A DNA stretch of 64,000 bases from Afipia massiliensis (GCF_014203115.1 NZ_JACHIJ010000010.1:22966-86965); one strand, 5' to 3'. Shown: positions 53,708 through 63,909, numbered from the stretch's first letter. Numbers and translations are program-made. Notes: generated by a model from the sequence alone, not told the origin.

Positions 53708-54370
53708 GTGCACGACGATGTTCCCGCCTATGGCCTTTGGTCGCTGGTAATCATCAATTCGGTGATTTTCATCTTCTTCGCCTTCACCTTCTTCAAGCCG
53801 CAGACGAAGCGCGACTGGCGCTCCTTCGGCGCCTTTAGCGCCTTTCTGGTTGCGCTGTTCACCGAGATGTACGGGTTCCCATTGACGATCTATCTGCTCT
53901 CGGGCTGGCTGCAGAGCCGTTTTCCGGGCGTCAATTGGTTCTCCCACGACGCTGGGCACCTTCTTGAGGAGATGTTCGGCTGGAGAGCCAACCCGCATTT
54001 TGGGCCGTTCCACCTTCTGAGCTTCGCTTTCATCGGCGGTGGCTTCATCCTGATTTCCGCGGGCTGGAAGGTACTCTACGAAGCACAACGCCATCACATG
54101 CTCGCGACCAGCGGCGTCTATGCCTATGTCCGGCATCCGCAATATGTCGGCTTCGTACTTGTGATGTTCGGCTTTCTGCTGCAATGGCCGACCTTGTTGA
54201 CACTCGCGATGTTCCCGGTCCTGGTGTTCATGTATACACGCCTCGCGCGCGCCGAAGAACGCGAATCCTTGGTAGAATTCGGCTCTGACTATGAACGCTA
54301 TATGCGAGACGTGCCGGGCTTCATTCCGCGGCTTAGCGGCTCGAAACGCAGCCGCGCCGGCCAAGGTTGA
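53708..54370 (+). CDS. Isoprenylcysteine carboxyl methyltransferase-like membrane protein
   Basis: 220 residues with about five membrane segments. FAFTFFKPQTKRDWRSFGAF and MYGFPLTIYLLSGWLQSRFP come first. The methyltransferase-type C-terminus is VYAYVRHPQYVGFVLVMFGF with ARAEERESLVEFGSDYERYM, the SAM-site region of the ICMT/PEMT superfamily. The substrate in bacteria is unknown. It starts at GTG 53708 behind GGAGG. A decayed copy is at 20021-20728. Confidence 0.85.
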   Translation: MHDDVPAYGLWSLVIINSVIFIFFAFTFFKPQTKRDWRSFGAFSAFLVALFTEMYGFPLTIYLLSGWLQSRFPGVNWFSHDAGHLLEEMFGWRANPHFGPFHLLSFAFIGGGFILISAGWKVLYEAQRHHMLATSGVYAYVRHPQYVGFVLVMFGFLLQWPTLLTLAMFPVLVFMYTRLARAEERESLVEFGSDYERYMRDVPGFIPRLSGSKRSRAGQG

Positions 54371-54488
54371 GACCGCGAACGCCCAGGGAGCGTTATGCGC
54401 CGTGCTGAAAGAACCGGATGTCTCCGAGCGTGTTAGCGGGCGTGGCGCCCCCACAAAGCCGTCGCTCTCTTGAGATTAGGAAGTTGTG

Positions 54489-55526
54489 ATGAAAGCATTC
54501 GTCTATCGGGGACCGGGTCTTAAAGGCGTCGAAGATCGTCCCAAACCGAAGATCCAGGCGTCCGGCGACGCCATCGTGAAGATGGTGAAGACGACCATCT
54601 GCGGCACGGATCTGCATATTCTCAAGGGCGACGTCGCGACCTGCGCACCCGGACGTATCCTAGGGCACGAGGGCGTCGGCATCATCGACTCCGTCGGAGC
54701 CGGTGTGACGTCTTTCCATCCGGGCGACCGCGTTCTCATCTCGTGCATCTCGTCCTGCGGCAAATGCGAATACTGCCGACGCGGCATGTACTCGCATTGC
54801 ACCACCGGAGGATGGATTCTCGGTAACGAGATCGATGGCACACAGGCTGAATATGTCCGTACGCCACACGCTGACACCAGCCTCTATCCGATTCCAGAAG
54901 GAGCGGATGAAGAGGCGCTGGTGATGTTGAGCGACATCCTGCCAACCGGTTTCGAGTGCGGCGTGCTCAACGGCAAGGTCGCGCCCGGCTCGACGGTTGC
55001 GATCGTCGGCTCCGGACCCATCGGGCTGGCTGCATTGCTGACGGCGCAGTTCTACTCGCCTGCCGAAATCATCATGATCGATCTGGACGACAGCCGTCTC
55101 GGGATCGCGCGCCAGTTTGGCGCCACACACACGGTCAACAGCGCCGATGGAAAGGCCGCCGAAGCGGTGAAGGCGCTGACCGGCGGCCGCGGCGTCGATG
55201 CTGCAATCGAGGCGGTCGGCGTGCCGGCGACCTTTCTGCTCTGTCAGGATTTGGTTGCGCCAGGCGGCGTCATCGCCAATGTCGGCGTGCATGGTCAGAA
55301 GGTCGACCTGCACCTTGAAACATTGTGGTCTCAGAACATCACCATCACGACGAGGCTGGTCGATACGGTCACGACGCCGATGCTCTTGAAGACCGTGCAG
55401 TCCAAGAAGATCGATCCGACGCGCCTGATCACGCACCGGTTCAAGCTGGATCAGATCCTGGAGGCTTACGACACCTTCGCCCGCGCCGCCGACACCCAGG
55501 CACTGAAAGTGATTATCGCGGCGTAA
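54489..55526 (+). CDS. Zinc-dependent alcohol dehydrogenase family protein
   Basis: 345-residue medium-chain dehydrogenase. The catalytic Zn region is TTICGTDLHILKGDV with GHEGVGIIDSVGAGV. Structural Zn cysteines read CISSCGKCEYCRRGMYSHC. The NAD(P) motif is VGSGPIGLAALL. It should interconvert an alcohol and its aldehyde or ketone. AGGAA is six bases before the ATG. It is the third gene of a same-strand series of low-oxygen metabolism genes. Confidence 0.92.
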   Translation: MKAFVYRGPGLKGVEDRPKPKIQASGDAIVKMVKTTICGTDLHILKGDVATCAPGRILGHEGVGIIDSVGAGVTSFHPGDRVLISCISSCGKCEYCRRGMYSHCTTGGWILGNEIDGTQAEYVRTPHADTSLYPIPEGADEEALVMLSDILPTGFECGVLNGKVAPGSTVAIVGSGPIGLAALLTAQFYSPAEIIMIDLDDSRLGIARQFGATHTVNSADGKAAEAVKALTGGRGVDAAIEAVGVPATFLLCQDLVAPGGVIANVGVHGQKVDLHLETLWSQNITITTRLVDTVTTPMLLKTVQSKKIDPTRLITHRFKLDQILEAYDTFARAADTQALKVIIAA

Positions 55527-55600
55527 CCAGCCGCGGGATTCCGGCCGGCTCGCCTGTTCAGACCGTCCAGATGTCGGCGCGGCCGCAAGGAGATTGTCTC

Positions 55601-57219
55601 ATGGCCGATCATCGACCGAGCACGCGCGCCACGGCAATCAGTCGTTCGGCTCGGAGCGCACCGAAAGCCTATCTTGTGGGTGGTGGCATAGCCTCCCTCG
55701 CCGCCGCAGCTTTCCTCATTCGGGATGGCGACATCTTCGACCACAACATTACGATCTTTGAAGAATTCGACAGCCTCGGCGGCAGCCTTGATGGCGCCGG
55801 TTCGCCCGATGCTGGCTATGTGCTGCGCGGCGGCCGGATGATCGAGTGCAAATACCTCTGCACCTATGATCTGTTTGCCTCGATCCCGACGCTTGACGAG
55901 AGAAAGACGGTCACACAGGAGATCTTCGACTGGAACGAGACGATGAAAACATCGTCCAAATCCCGCTTGCTCCGTGACGGTCAAAGGCAGACAGCGCCCG
56001 AATTCGGCTTGAGTGAGAAGCACATTCTGACGATCGAACGTCTGGCATTGGAGCCTGAGAGGATGCTGGGTCGGAGCAGCATTGCCGATCTGTTCGATGC
56101 CGCATTCTTCAAGACCAATTTCTGGTTCATGTGGTGCACCACATTTGCCTTTCAGCCTTGGCACAGCGCGGTCGAGTTTAAACGCTATCTGGTGCGGTTT
56201 GCCCATATGGTTGGCGGCTTCAACCGCCTGCATGCGGACGGTCTACAATCAGTACGATTCGATGGTGCGGCCCCTGCACAAGTGGCTCGATCAGCGTGGC
56301 GTGATGTTCGAACTGAATACGCGGGTCACAGACTCGACTGTCGAGAAGCGGACGGCACGAAGATAGTGATGCGCATCATCCTCGATCGTGCGGGGCATGC
56401 CGACGAAATTACTGTCGACTCCGGTGATTTCGTTCTCGTTACCTTAGGTTCGATGACCGAAGCATCCAGCCTTGGCACCATGGACACCGCGCCTACGCTC
56501 AAGAGCAAGACGGATGGTGGTGCGTGGACTCTTTGGGAGAAGATCGCCACACGGAGGCCGGAATTCGGGTGCCCATCGGTCTTCGCCGACCACATCGACG
56601 AATCCAAATGGGTATCTTTTACTTTAACGCTGCGGGATCCAACATTCCTGCGGCTGGTCGGGGATTTAACCGGCAATGTGCCTGGCGAGGGCGGCCTTAT
56701 CACGTTTCCGGAATCCGGTTGGCTGGCCTCGATCGTAATTCCACATCAGCCGCATTTCATCGGCCAGCCTGAGAATATCGGAGTGTTCTGGGGCTACGGC
56801 CTCCATGTTGATAAGCTTGGAAATTTCGTCAGGAAGCTGATGTCGGCCTGCACAGGCCGCGAGATCATGACGGAGGTGCTTGGCATCTGCGGATCGAGGC
56901 GGAAGCGACAACGATTCTGGAAACGTCTACCTGCATCCCCTGCATGATGCCCTTCATCACCAGCCAGTTCCTTCGCCGTGAGACGGGCGACCGACCGCAG
57001 GTCATCCCTCAAGGCTGGAGCAATCTCGCGTTCACCGGACAGTTCTGCGAATTACCGGACGATGTGGTATTCACGGTCGAATATTCGATCCGTTCAGCGC
57101 AGGCCGCGCTGTATGAGCTACTCGGCATGAAACGGAAGCCGCCCCCGGTGTACAAAGGCAAGTTCGATCCGCGCGTGCTCTACAAGGCATTCAAGGCTCT
57201 GCACGACTTCCCGCAGTAA
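55601..57219 (+). pseudogene. ohyA: Oleate hydratase, three frameshifts
   Basis: FAD-dependent fatty-acid hydratase family (myosin-cross-reactive antigen). It starts behind AAGGAG with a flavin-binding motif (KAYLVGGGIASLAAAAFLIR) and RGGRMIECKYLCTYDLFASI. Near 56232 the frame shifts for about 100 bp (TVYNQYDSMVRPLHKWLDQR) and returns near 56335. A third, single-base deletion near 56890 moves the C-terminus (PCMMPFITSQFLRRETGDRP, LLGMKRKPPPVYKGKFDPRV) to another frame. The sequence is otherwise well conserved, so the damage is recent or a sequencing artefact. Confidence 0.88.
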
Positions 57220-57316
57220 GCCGAGCTGCGGCAAAGCTTTGATCGCGGTTCGTCGGCGGCCTCACCGAACTGTTACCTTCAATGCATACTAAGTCGTGGG
57301 ATCAGGAGATTACTCA

Positions 57317-59107
57317 ATGGATGATCGCAGAGGCGCCCCTACGTCAGACGGGTCTACAAGAGGTGAGCCGGCGCTGAACTTGTTTCCATCAGAGAAAAGC
57401 TTTCGGGACTTTGATCGGACGAATGCTGCCGCCATGGCGCGCGTGACGGGTGGGCTCTCGCCGGCGGCGTTGTGGTTGGCCTTCGCCGACTGGGCCGTTC
57501 ATCTTAGCGTCGCACCGGGCAAACAGACAGAGCTCGCCCTTAAGGCCTGGCGGAAATCGGTGCGGCTTTCCAGCGACACTCTGCGTTCCGCGCTGGACCC
57601 GGCCACCCCGCCTTGCATCGAGCCGCTGCCTGGCGACGAACGATTCCGCGATGGCGGTTGGAACGCCCTGCCCTATCGGCTCTGGTACGAAAACTTCCTT
57701 CTGGCGCAACAATGGTGGCACGTCGCGACGCACGACGTTCCAGGCGTATCATCCCACCATGAGGATGTTGTGTCTTTTGCCGCGCGCCAATGGCTCGACA
57801 TGGTCTCTCCCTCCAACTCGCCCTGGACCAATCCTGTTGTGGCGCGGGAGACGCTGAAGACAGGCGGGCAAAACCTGATCGAAGGCTTCCGCAACTGGAG
57901 CGAGGATGCGCAGCGAACCAAGGAAGGGCTGCCGCCGCTGGGAAGCGAGGCATTCACACCGGGCAAAACGATCGCCGTGACGCCGGGCAAGGTGGTCTTC
58001 CGCAACCACCTAATCGAGCTGATCCAGTATGCGCCGGTCACGGAGACCGTGCATTCCGAGCCGGTGCTGATCGCGCCGGCCTGGATCATGAAATACTACA
58101 TCCTCGACCTGTCGCCGCAGAACTCGCTGATCCGCTATCTCGTCAGCCTGGGCCGCACCGTCTTCTGCATGTCCTGGCGCAACGTCACGGCTAAAGATCG
58201 CGACCTGTCGCTCGAGGATTACCGCCGGCTCGGCGTCATGGCGGCACTCGACGCCGCCATCGTCCCGGACCAGAAGATCCACGCCGCTGGCTATTGTCTC
58301 GGCGGAACGCTGCTGGCGCTTGCGGCGGCGGCCATGGCCGAAGTTGGCGATGATCGCCTCGCGACGATGACACTGTTTGCGGCCCAGACCGATTTCAGCG
58401 AGCCTGGCGAGTTACAACTCTTCATCGACGACAGCCAAGTCTCCTTTCTCGAAGCGATGATGTGGGAGCACGGCACGCTGGACTCGGCGCAGATGGCCGG
58501 CGCCTTCCAGTTGCTCAAATCGAACGACCTCATCTGGTCGCGGATGATCCACGACTATCTGATGGGCCAGCGCACCCCGATGATCGACCTCATGGCCTGG
58601 AACGCCGATGCGACGCGGATGCCCTACCGGATGCATTCGGAGTATCTGCGCAAATTCTTCCTGGATAACGATCTCGCCTCGGGGCGCCATATCGTCGATA
58701 GTCGTCCGATCGCGCTGCAGAATATCCGCGCGCCGATCTTCGCGGTCGGGACCGAGCGCGACCATGTCGCGCCGTGGCAATCGGTCTACAAGGTTCACTA
58801 TCTCTCCGACGCTCCCGTGACCTTTGTGCTGACCAGCGGTGGCCACAACGCCGGGATCGTCAACGAGCCGGGCCATCCGCACCGGCATTTCCGCATCGCG
58901 ACCAAGGCGCCGGCCGACGCCTTGCTGAGTGCCGAGGAGTTTATGGCCGCCGCCCCGACACAAGAGGGATCGTGGTGGCCGGCCTGGGCCGAATGGCTCG
59001 CCGTTCATTCTGCGGGGGGGCGGACCTCACCACCTGCCATGGGCGCGCCGGAGAAGGGCTATGCGCCGCTCACCGACGCTCCCGGCACCTACGTGCTGCA
59101 ATCGTGA
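57317..59107 (+). CDS. phaC: Class I-like polyhydroxyalkanoate synthase
   Basis: 596 residues. The PhaC N-terminal domain (FDRTNAAAMARVTGGLSPAA, RFRDGGWNALPYRLWYENFL) is followed by an alpha/beta hydrolase core with the lipase-like box AGYCLGG, catalytic C327, then FAVGTERDHVAPWQSVYKVH (Asp) and TSGGHNAGIVNEPGH (His). It polymerises hydroxyacyl-CoA into storage polyester in the cytoplasm. ATG 57317 has AGGAG eight bases upstream. The stop overlaps a GTG start of the next gene (GTGA). Confidence 0.9.
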   Translation: MDDRRGAPTSDGSTRGEPALNLFPSEKSFRDFDRTNAAAMARVTGGLSPAALWLAFADWAVHLSVAPGKQTELALKAWRKSVRLSSDTLRSALDPATPPCIEPLPGDERFRDGGWNALPYRLWYENFLLAQQWWHVATHDVPGVSSHHEDVVSFAARQWLDMVSPSNSPWTNPVVARETLKTGGQNLIEGFRNWSEDAQRTKEGLPPLGSEAFTPGKTIAVTPGKVVFRNHLIELIQYAPVTETVHSEPVLIAPAWIMKYYILDLSPQNSLIRYLVSLGRTVFCMSWRNVTAKDRDLSLEDYRRLGVMAALDAAIVPDQKIHAAGYCLGGTLLALAAAAMAEVGDDRLATMTLFAAQTDFSEPGELQLFIDDSQVSFLEAMMWEHGTLDSAQMAGAFQLLKSNDLIWSRMIHDYLMGQRTPMIDLMAWNADATRMPYRMHSEYLRKFFLDNDLASGRHIVDSRPIALQNIRAPIFAVGTERDHVAPWQSVYKVHYLSDAPVTFVLTSGGHNAGIVNEPGHPHRHFRIATKAPADALLSAEEFMAAAPTQEGSWWPAWAEWLAVHSAGGRTSPPAMGAPEKGYAPLTDAPGTYVLQS

Positions 59108-59115
59108 GCGTCACC

Positions 59116-60519
59116 ATGGCCAGCGCCCTCCTGGTGAACCGCACCTTCGACGAGATTTCGATCGGCAACACAGCGTCGCTCGTGCGCCTCGTCAAGGCGG
59201 ACGACATCAAGCTGTTCGCGGCGGTGGCGGGCGATATCAATCCCGCCCATCTTGACGCGCAATATGCGGCGGGAGACATTGTCGGCCATGTCGTCATGCA
59301 TGGGATGTGGACCGGCGCGCTGATTTCGACCCTGCTCGGCACAGAGTTGCCCGGCCCCGGCACGATCTACCTTAGCCAGGATATGCGCTTCCGAAAGCCT
59401 GTCGCGCCGGGCGATACAATCACCGCGACCGTTGTGGTTCAGGAAAAGCGCCGAGCGAAGCACATCGTTCTCCTTGACACATGTTGCACCAACCAGCATG
59501 GCGAAGAAGTCCTGACCGGCACCGCAACCGTCATTGCTCCCACTCAGAAACTGTCCCTGTCCCGCATGGCGGTGCCGGAGGTGGCGCTGCGCCGGCACGA
59601 CACATTCGACCGCTTTCTGCGGGAAGCCCGCGACCTGCCGCCGACGCCGACAGCCGTCATCCATCCTTGCAACGCAGAAGCGATCCAGGCGGCGATTGAA
59701 GCGCGCGACGAGGGCATGATCACGCCCGTTCTGGTCGGCCCGGAGCGCAAGATCAGGGCCGCTGCCGAGCAAGCTGGACTTTCGATTGCGGGACTTCGCC
59801 TGGAATCGACGGAGCATAGCCACGCCGCGGCCGCGCGCGCCGTCGAACTGGCCGCGGCCGGCGACGTTTCCGCCTTGATGAAAGGCAGCCTCCATACCGA
59901 CGAGCTTCTGGGCGCCATCGTCGCCGCGCAGTCGGGACTTCGGACCGAGCGGCGGATCAGTCACGTTTATGCACTGGACGTTCCAGCTTATCCCAAGCCC
60001 CTGATCGTCACCGACGCGGCGATCAACATCATGCCGACACTCGAACAGAAGCGCGACATCTGCCAGAACGCGATTGATCTCCTTCATCTTCTCGGCGTTG
60101 TTGAGCCACTGGTGGCCATCCTCGCAGCCGTAGAGACCGTCAATCCGGCGATGCAGGCGACGTTGGACGCGGCCGCGCTAACCGTGATGGCGGCGCGCGG
60201 CCAAATTACCGGCGCCAAGCTCGATGGCCCGCTGGCCTTCGACAACGCGATCAGCTTCGACGCCGCGCGCATCAAGGAGATCGTCTCTCCCGTTGCAGGC
60301 CAGGCCGACATCCTCGTCGTCCCGAACCTCGAAGCCGGCAACATGCTGGCCAAGCAGTTGATCTATCTCGCCGGCGCGGATGCCGCGGGACTTGTTCTCG
60401 GCGCGCGGGTGCCGATCATCCTGACCAGCCGGTCGGACTCGCTGAAGGTGCGGCTGGCGTCGGTTGCGCTCGCCAAGCTCGTGGTCGCTCGTCGGAAGGC
60501 CGGGGGCGTCGTGCCATGA
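59116..60519 (+). CDS. MaoC-like hydratase fused to phosphate acetyl/butyryltransferase
   Basis: 467 residues from ATG 59116 (or 471 from GTG 59104, which overlaps the phaC stop as GTGA). Residues 1-150 are a MaoC hot-dog domain: DDIKLFAAVAGDINPAHLDA, VVMHGMWTGALISTLLGTEL and RFRKPVAPGDTITATVVVQE. Residues 170-467 are a phosphotransacetylase/phosphotransbutyrylase domain with VLVGPERKIRAAAEQAG, SALMKGSLHTDELLGAIVAA and GPLAFDNAISFDAA. It should convert acyl-CoA to acyl phosphate for the acetate kinase that follows (ATGA overlap). Confidence 0.9.
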   Translation: MASALLVNRTFDEISIGNTASLVRLVKADDIKLFAAVAGDINPAHLDAQYAAGDIVGHVVMHGMWTGALISTLLGTELPGPGTIYLSQDMRFRKPVAPGDTITATVVVQEKRRAKHIVLLDTCCTNQHGEEVLTGTATVIAPTQKLSLSRMAVPEVALRRHDTFDRFLREARDLPPTPTAVIHPCNAEAIQAAIEARDEGMITPVLVGPERKIRAAAEQAGLSIAGLRLESTEHSHAAAARAVELAAAGDVSALMKGSLHTDELLGAIVAAQSGLRTERRISHVYALDVPAYPKPLIVTDAAINIMPTLEQKRDICQNAIDLLHLLGVVEPLVAILAAVETVNPAMQATLDAAALTVMAARGQITGAKLDGPLAFDNAISFDAARIKEIVSPVAGQADILVVPNLEAGNMLAKQLIYLAGADAAGLVLGARVPIILTSRSDSLKVRLASVALAKLVVARRKAGGVVP

Positions 60520-61709
60520 ACGGCTCTATTCTGCTGACCTTCAATCCCGGCTCGTCGACGATCAAGCTTGGCCTGTACGCCGTCGAAGCGGAGACGCCGC
60601 GCCGTCTCGGCAAGGGCGTCATCGATCTGCGTCACGCACCCTTGACCCTTCATATCATCGAGGGGCTGACTCACGCCGATATCCCGCTGAAGGCCGCCAT
60701 TACAGACGACCTGCATGAGGTGATCGAGGAGACGCTCGGCTGGCTGGCGAGCCATTTTTCGGTGAACGCGCTTGCTGCCGTTGGCCATCGGGTCGTTCAC
60801 GGCGGGGATCGGTTCGCCGGTCCCGAGGCAATCACCAACGAGACACTTGCCGCGATCGAGACACTGGCGCCATTGGCACCGCTGCATCAGCTACAGAGTG
60901 TTCGGCTCATCCGGGCGATCCGCCATCTCCGCCCTAGCCTGCCGCAAATCGCCTCCTTCGACACGGCGTTCCATCGCAGCCAAAGCGATCTGGTGCGTCG
61001 CTTCGCCTTGCCTCGCGCACTATTCAATGAGGGCGTCAAGCGCTACGGCTTCCACGGCCTGTCGTACAAGTTCATTGCCGCGCAGCTTCAACGGGTTGCG
61101 CCGGATATCGCCAGCGGCCGTGTCGTCGCGGCACATCTCGGCAGCGGTGCAAGCCTGTGTGGATTGGAGGCCGGCATCAGCCGCGACACCAGCATGGGCT
61201 TCTCGACACTCGACGGCATTCCGATGGCGACGCGCTGCGGCGCGCTCGATCCCGGCGTTCTGATCCATCTGGTGAAGGAGCGCGGCATGTCGATCGAAGC
61301 GGTCGAGGACATGCTCTACCACCGATCGGGGCTGCTCGGCGTCTCTGGCATCAGCGCCGACACCCGTGATCTTATCGGCAGCAAAGCGCCGGAAGCTCGG
61401 GAGGCATTGGACCTGTTCGCTTTCCACATCGCCCGCGAAACAGCGACGCTGGCCACCACGCTGGGCGGGCTCAACGGCATTGTCTTCACCGCCGGTATCG
61501 GCGAGCATCAACCGCAAATCCGCGAAGGCGTCTGCCGCTATCTCGCCTGGCTCGGTGTCATGATCGACCCGGCCGCGAATGCGCAGAATGCTGCCCGGAT
61601 CGAAGCCTCCGGCAGCAAGGTCGCTGTCCTTGTCATACCGACCGACGAGGAGCAGGTGATCGCCGAGGAAGCCTGTGCGGTACTCAAAATGCGAGAGGCC
61701 ATGCAATGA
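60516..61709 (+). CDS. ackA: Acetate kinase
   Basis: 397 residues, full length. The phosphate-binding start LTFNPGSSTIKLGLY, AVGHRVVHGGDRF, FDTAFH, RRYGFHG-type KRYGFHGLSYKF, HLGSGASLCGLEAGISRDTS and FTAGIGEHQPQIRE are the ASKHA kinase motifs. With the upstream phosphotransacetylase it makes ATP and acetate from acetyl-CoA, useful when respiration is limited. It overlaps both neighbours by 4 bp. Confidence 0.95.
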   Translation: MNGSILLTFNPGSSTIKLGLYAVEAETPRRLGKGVIDLRHAPLTLHIIEGLTHADIPLKAAITDDLHEVIEETLGWLASHFSVNALAAVGHRVVHGGDRFAGPEAITNETLAAIETLAPLAPLHQLQSVRLIRAIRHLRPSLPQIASFDTAFHRSQSDLVRRFALPRALFNEGVKRYGFHGLSYKFIAAQLQRVAPDIASGRVVAAHLGSGASLCGLEAGISRDTSMGFSTLDGIPMATRCGALDPGVLIHLVKERGMSIEAVEDMLYHRSGLLGVSGISADTRDLIGSKAPEAREALDLFAFHIARETATLATTLGGLNGIVFTAGIGEHQPQIREGVCRYLAWLGVMIDPAANAQNAARIEASGSKVAVLVIPTDEEQVIAEEACAVLKMREAMQ

Positions 61710-62455
61710 CGCCGATCGTCGATCTCACCGGCAAGCACGGCCTTGTCGTCGGCATCGCCAATGACAGCAGCATCGCGCACGGCTGCGCTCGCGCATTTCG
61801 CCACGCCGGGGCGGACCTTGACTTCACCTATCTCAACGCCAAGGCCGAGCCCTATGTGCGGCCGCTCGCGCAGGCGCTCGATGTGTCGATCGTCTTGCCG
61901 TGCGACGTCCGCGAGCCGGGCCAGCTCGAAGCGGTGTTCGAACGGATGGCGAAGGAATGGGGCCGGCTCGACTTCCTGTTTCATTCGATCGCCTTCGCGT
62001 CACGCGAGGATTTGCAGACCAGCCTCGTCAACTGTTCAGCGGAGGGCTTCGCCATGGCGATGGACGTCTCATGTCATTCCTTCATCCGGATGGCCAGGCT
62101 CGCTGCGCCTTTGATGACAGCGGGTGGCAGTTTGCAAACCGTGAGCTTCTATGGCGCCGATCGCATCGTCCAAAACTACAATTTGATAGGACCGGGGGAA
62201 GGCAGCACTGGAGTCGACGGTTCGTACGCTCGCCACCGATCTCGCGTCCCACAGCATTTACGTCCATGCTCTGTCGGCGGAGCCGATCAAGTCTGGCATC
62301 GACCGTTTCGATGAACTGCTCGACCGGGTGCGGGAACGCACGCCGGCCTGTGAAGATCGAGCGGACGCGTGGCCGCATTCTTCGCCAGCGACGCCGGTGC
62401 ACCGCTCACCGGGTCCGTCACCTATGCCGATCAAGGCTTTCACATCGTCGCATGA
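61706..62455 (+). pseudogene. fabI: Enoyl-ACP reductase (FabI), frameshifted
   Basis: Begins in the ackA stop (ATGA) and reads DLTGKHGLVVGIANDSSIAH, LDFLFHSIAFASREDLQTSL and SFYGADRIVQNYNLIGP intact. Frameshifts near 62195 and 62350 then scatter the rest over other frames (ALESTVRTLATDLASHSIYV, IDRFDELLDRVRERTP, GSVTYADQGFHIVA). The usual SYYGAxxxxxxYN lysine motif reads QNYNLIG, without the Lys after YN-x6, because the break is just there. An IS1380 remnant abuts the end. Confidence 0.85.
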
Positions 62456-62475
62456 CCAGCGGGGCGCCATGACCG

Positions 62476-62790
62476 TCATCGAGAAAAAGGCGCAATCAAG
62501 TGGACGCGGTTGTCATGCTGCTCGTTCGCCGCCAACGCCGTGCGGCTCCAGCTTGATGCGCTCGCCTACAATCTCGGCAATTTTCTGCGCACGCTCGCAA
62601 CTCCGGAGCCGATCAAGGGACTGGTCGCTGACGAGCCTGAAGGAGAAGCTGATCAAGATCGTCGCGAAGGTGGTGCACCACGGACGCTATGTCGCCTTCC
62701 AAATGGCGGAGGTCGCCATCCCACGGCAAAATGCTCAAGGAGATTTTGCGGCTGATCGCGAAACTACGGCCGCAGCCAGCGCCTGCGTGA
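62476..62790 (+). pseudogene. IS1380-family transposase, C-terminal fragment
   Basis: Over two or three frames this reads IKWTRLSC, FAANAVRLQLDALAYNLGNF, DWSLTSLKEKLIKI, HGRYVAFQMAEVAIPRQ and ends RPQPAPA. This is the C-terminus of IS1380 transposases. The catalytic part is missing. It sits immediately after the broken fabI. Confidence 0.8.
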
Positions 62791-62980
62791 GAGGAGTGTG
62801 TCCAAATGTCCGCGAAAATGGCCAGATCAGCCCCTCGACCACTGTTCGGGCTGCCCGAACGGCCGGTAAGCGTCGGCACCTCGCGTCGGTCTTGCGGCAA
62901 GGCCGTAATGCCAATACTCACCCCAGTTCGGGAGTCATCTGGAGAATCCCCAGTAAGAGCAACTTTGAAGGAGCCTGATC

Positions 62981-63253
62981 GTGAATAAACTTCCTTACAT
63001 GCGGACGATGTTCGCTACCTGCATGCTGTTCCAGGTGATCTTCGTGTTGTGCGCGGCGCTGTGGGTTGTGTCGCCGGACCTAAAGGGCCATGCTTTGCTG
63101 CCTGCGATCTTCCCGAATTTCACGCTGCTCACGATCGGAAGTTTCATCTACGGACTGATCGCAAGCATGTTCTACGGCTGGATCGTCGCCATCATTTTCG
63201 TGTTTTTCTACAACCTCTGGCCTAGCATCGCTTCTATAGTGGTTCGCCGGTGA
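62981..63253 (+). CDS. Small two- to three-helix membrane protein (unknown)
   Basis: 90 residues from GTG 62981, which follows GAAGGAG by eight bases. The hydrophobic segments are TMFATCMLFQVIFVLCAALW, LLTIGSFIYGLIASMFYGWI and VAIIFVFFYNLWPSIASIVV. No family recognised. It lies between two mobile-element remnants and may have been the last gene of the low-oxygen cluster. Confidence 0.7.
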   Translation: MNKLPYMRTMFATCMLFQVIFVLCAALWVVSPDLKGHALLPAIFPNFTLLTIGSFIYGLIASMFYGWIVAIIFVFFYNLWPSIASIVVRR

Positions 63254-63297
63254 CCTGACGGATATTTTGGACCGGCGGGATAGAGACTTCTCTAATT

Positions 63298-63897
63298 GGC
63301 CAATCGAGGTCAAACACTTTCAAGCCATTCCCACCAATCCGACGTAAAATGTAACTCGCAGGAGCCGCGCTTCTCTTCGGGATCGGCATTCTAGCCCTCC
63401 CACGATGGGATCAGGAAGATGGGCGAATCAATCTACTGCGCGTCCTTGCCGACTGATATGGCGGCAGGCACAAGTCTCTAAACGACCTCGCCTCATCCAT
63501 CGTCCCTGCGAGGGACATTTTTCCACCGCTTGGCGGAACTCGGTGTTCTCCTATTCAATATTGCATTGGCTGTTTATACGGCCGGCACGATATCTCTCGT
63601 CCAGCGGAACTCTGTACCATCCACCCACATGCGATGCATGATTACAGCCAATCGCCGCGACAGCGCGACGATTGCCCGCTTCATTCCACGATGTTTTGCG
63701 ATCTTCATCGCCCAGGCCTTGAGCCATGACCATTTGGTCGAACGAGTCAGCATGACCTGAGCTGCTTCATACAGCATCATGCGCATCATCCCGTCTCCGC
63801 ATTTCGAGATACCGCCCATCCGATCGATCTCGCCCGATTGGTTCTGACGAGGCGTCAATCCGAGCGCAGCGCCGACCGCTTTGGAGTTCTTGAATCG
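63298..63897 (-). mobile_element. IS110-family element, partial diverged copy
   Basis: The non-coding arm (63298-63573), preceded by CTTCTCTA as in the other copy, is followed on the minus strand by the transposase C-terminus: [40 protein letters not shown] and [17 protein letters not shown]. The N-terminal two thirds, including the RuvC-like domain, are missing. The frame runs straight into a carbonic anhydrase fragment. Confidence 0.82.
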
Positions 63898-63909
63898 AGC
63901 GGGCACGAA

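Noticed and set aside
62806..62988. 60-codon frame between the IS1380 remnant and the small membrane protein
   Set aside because: No recognisable feature and it overlaps the supported GTG start at 62981.
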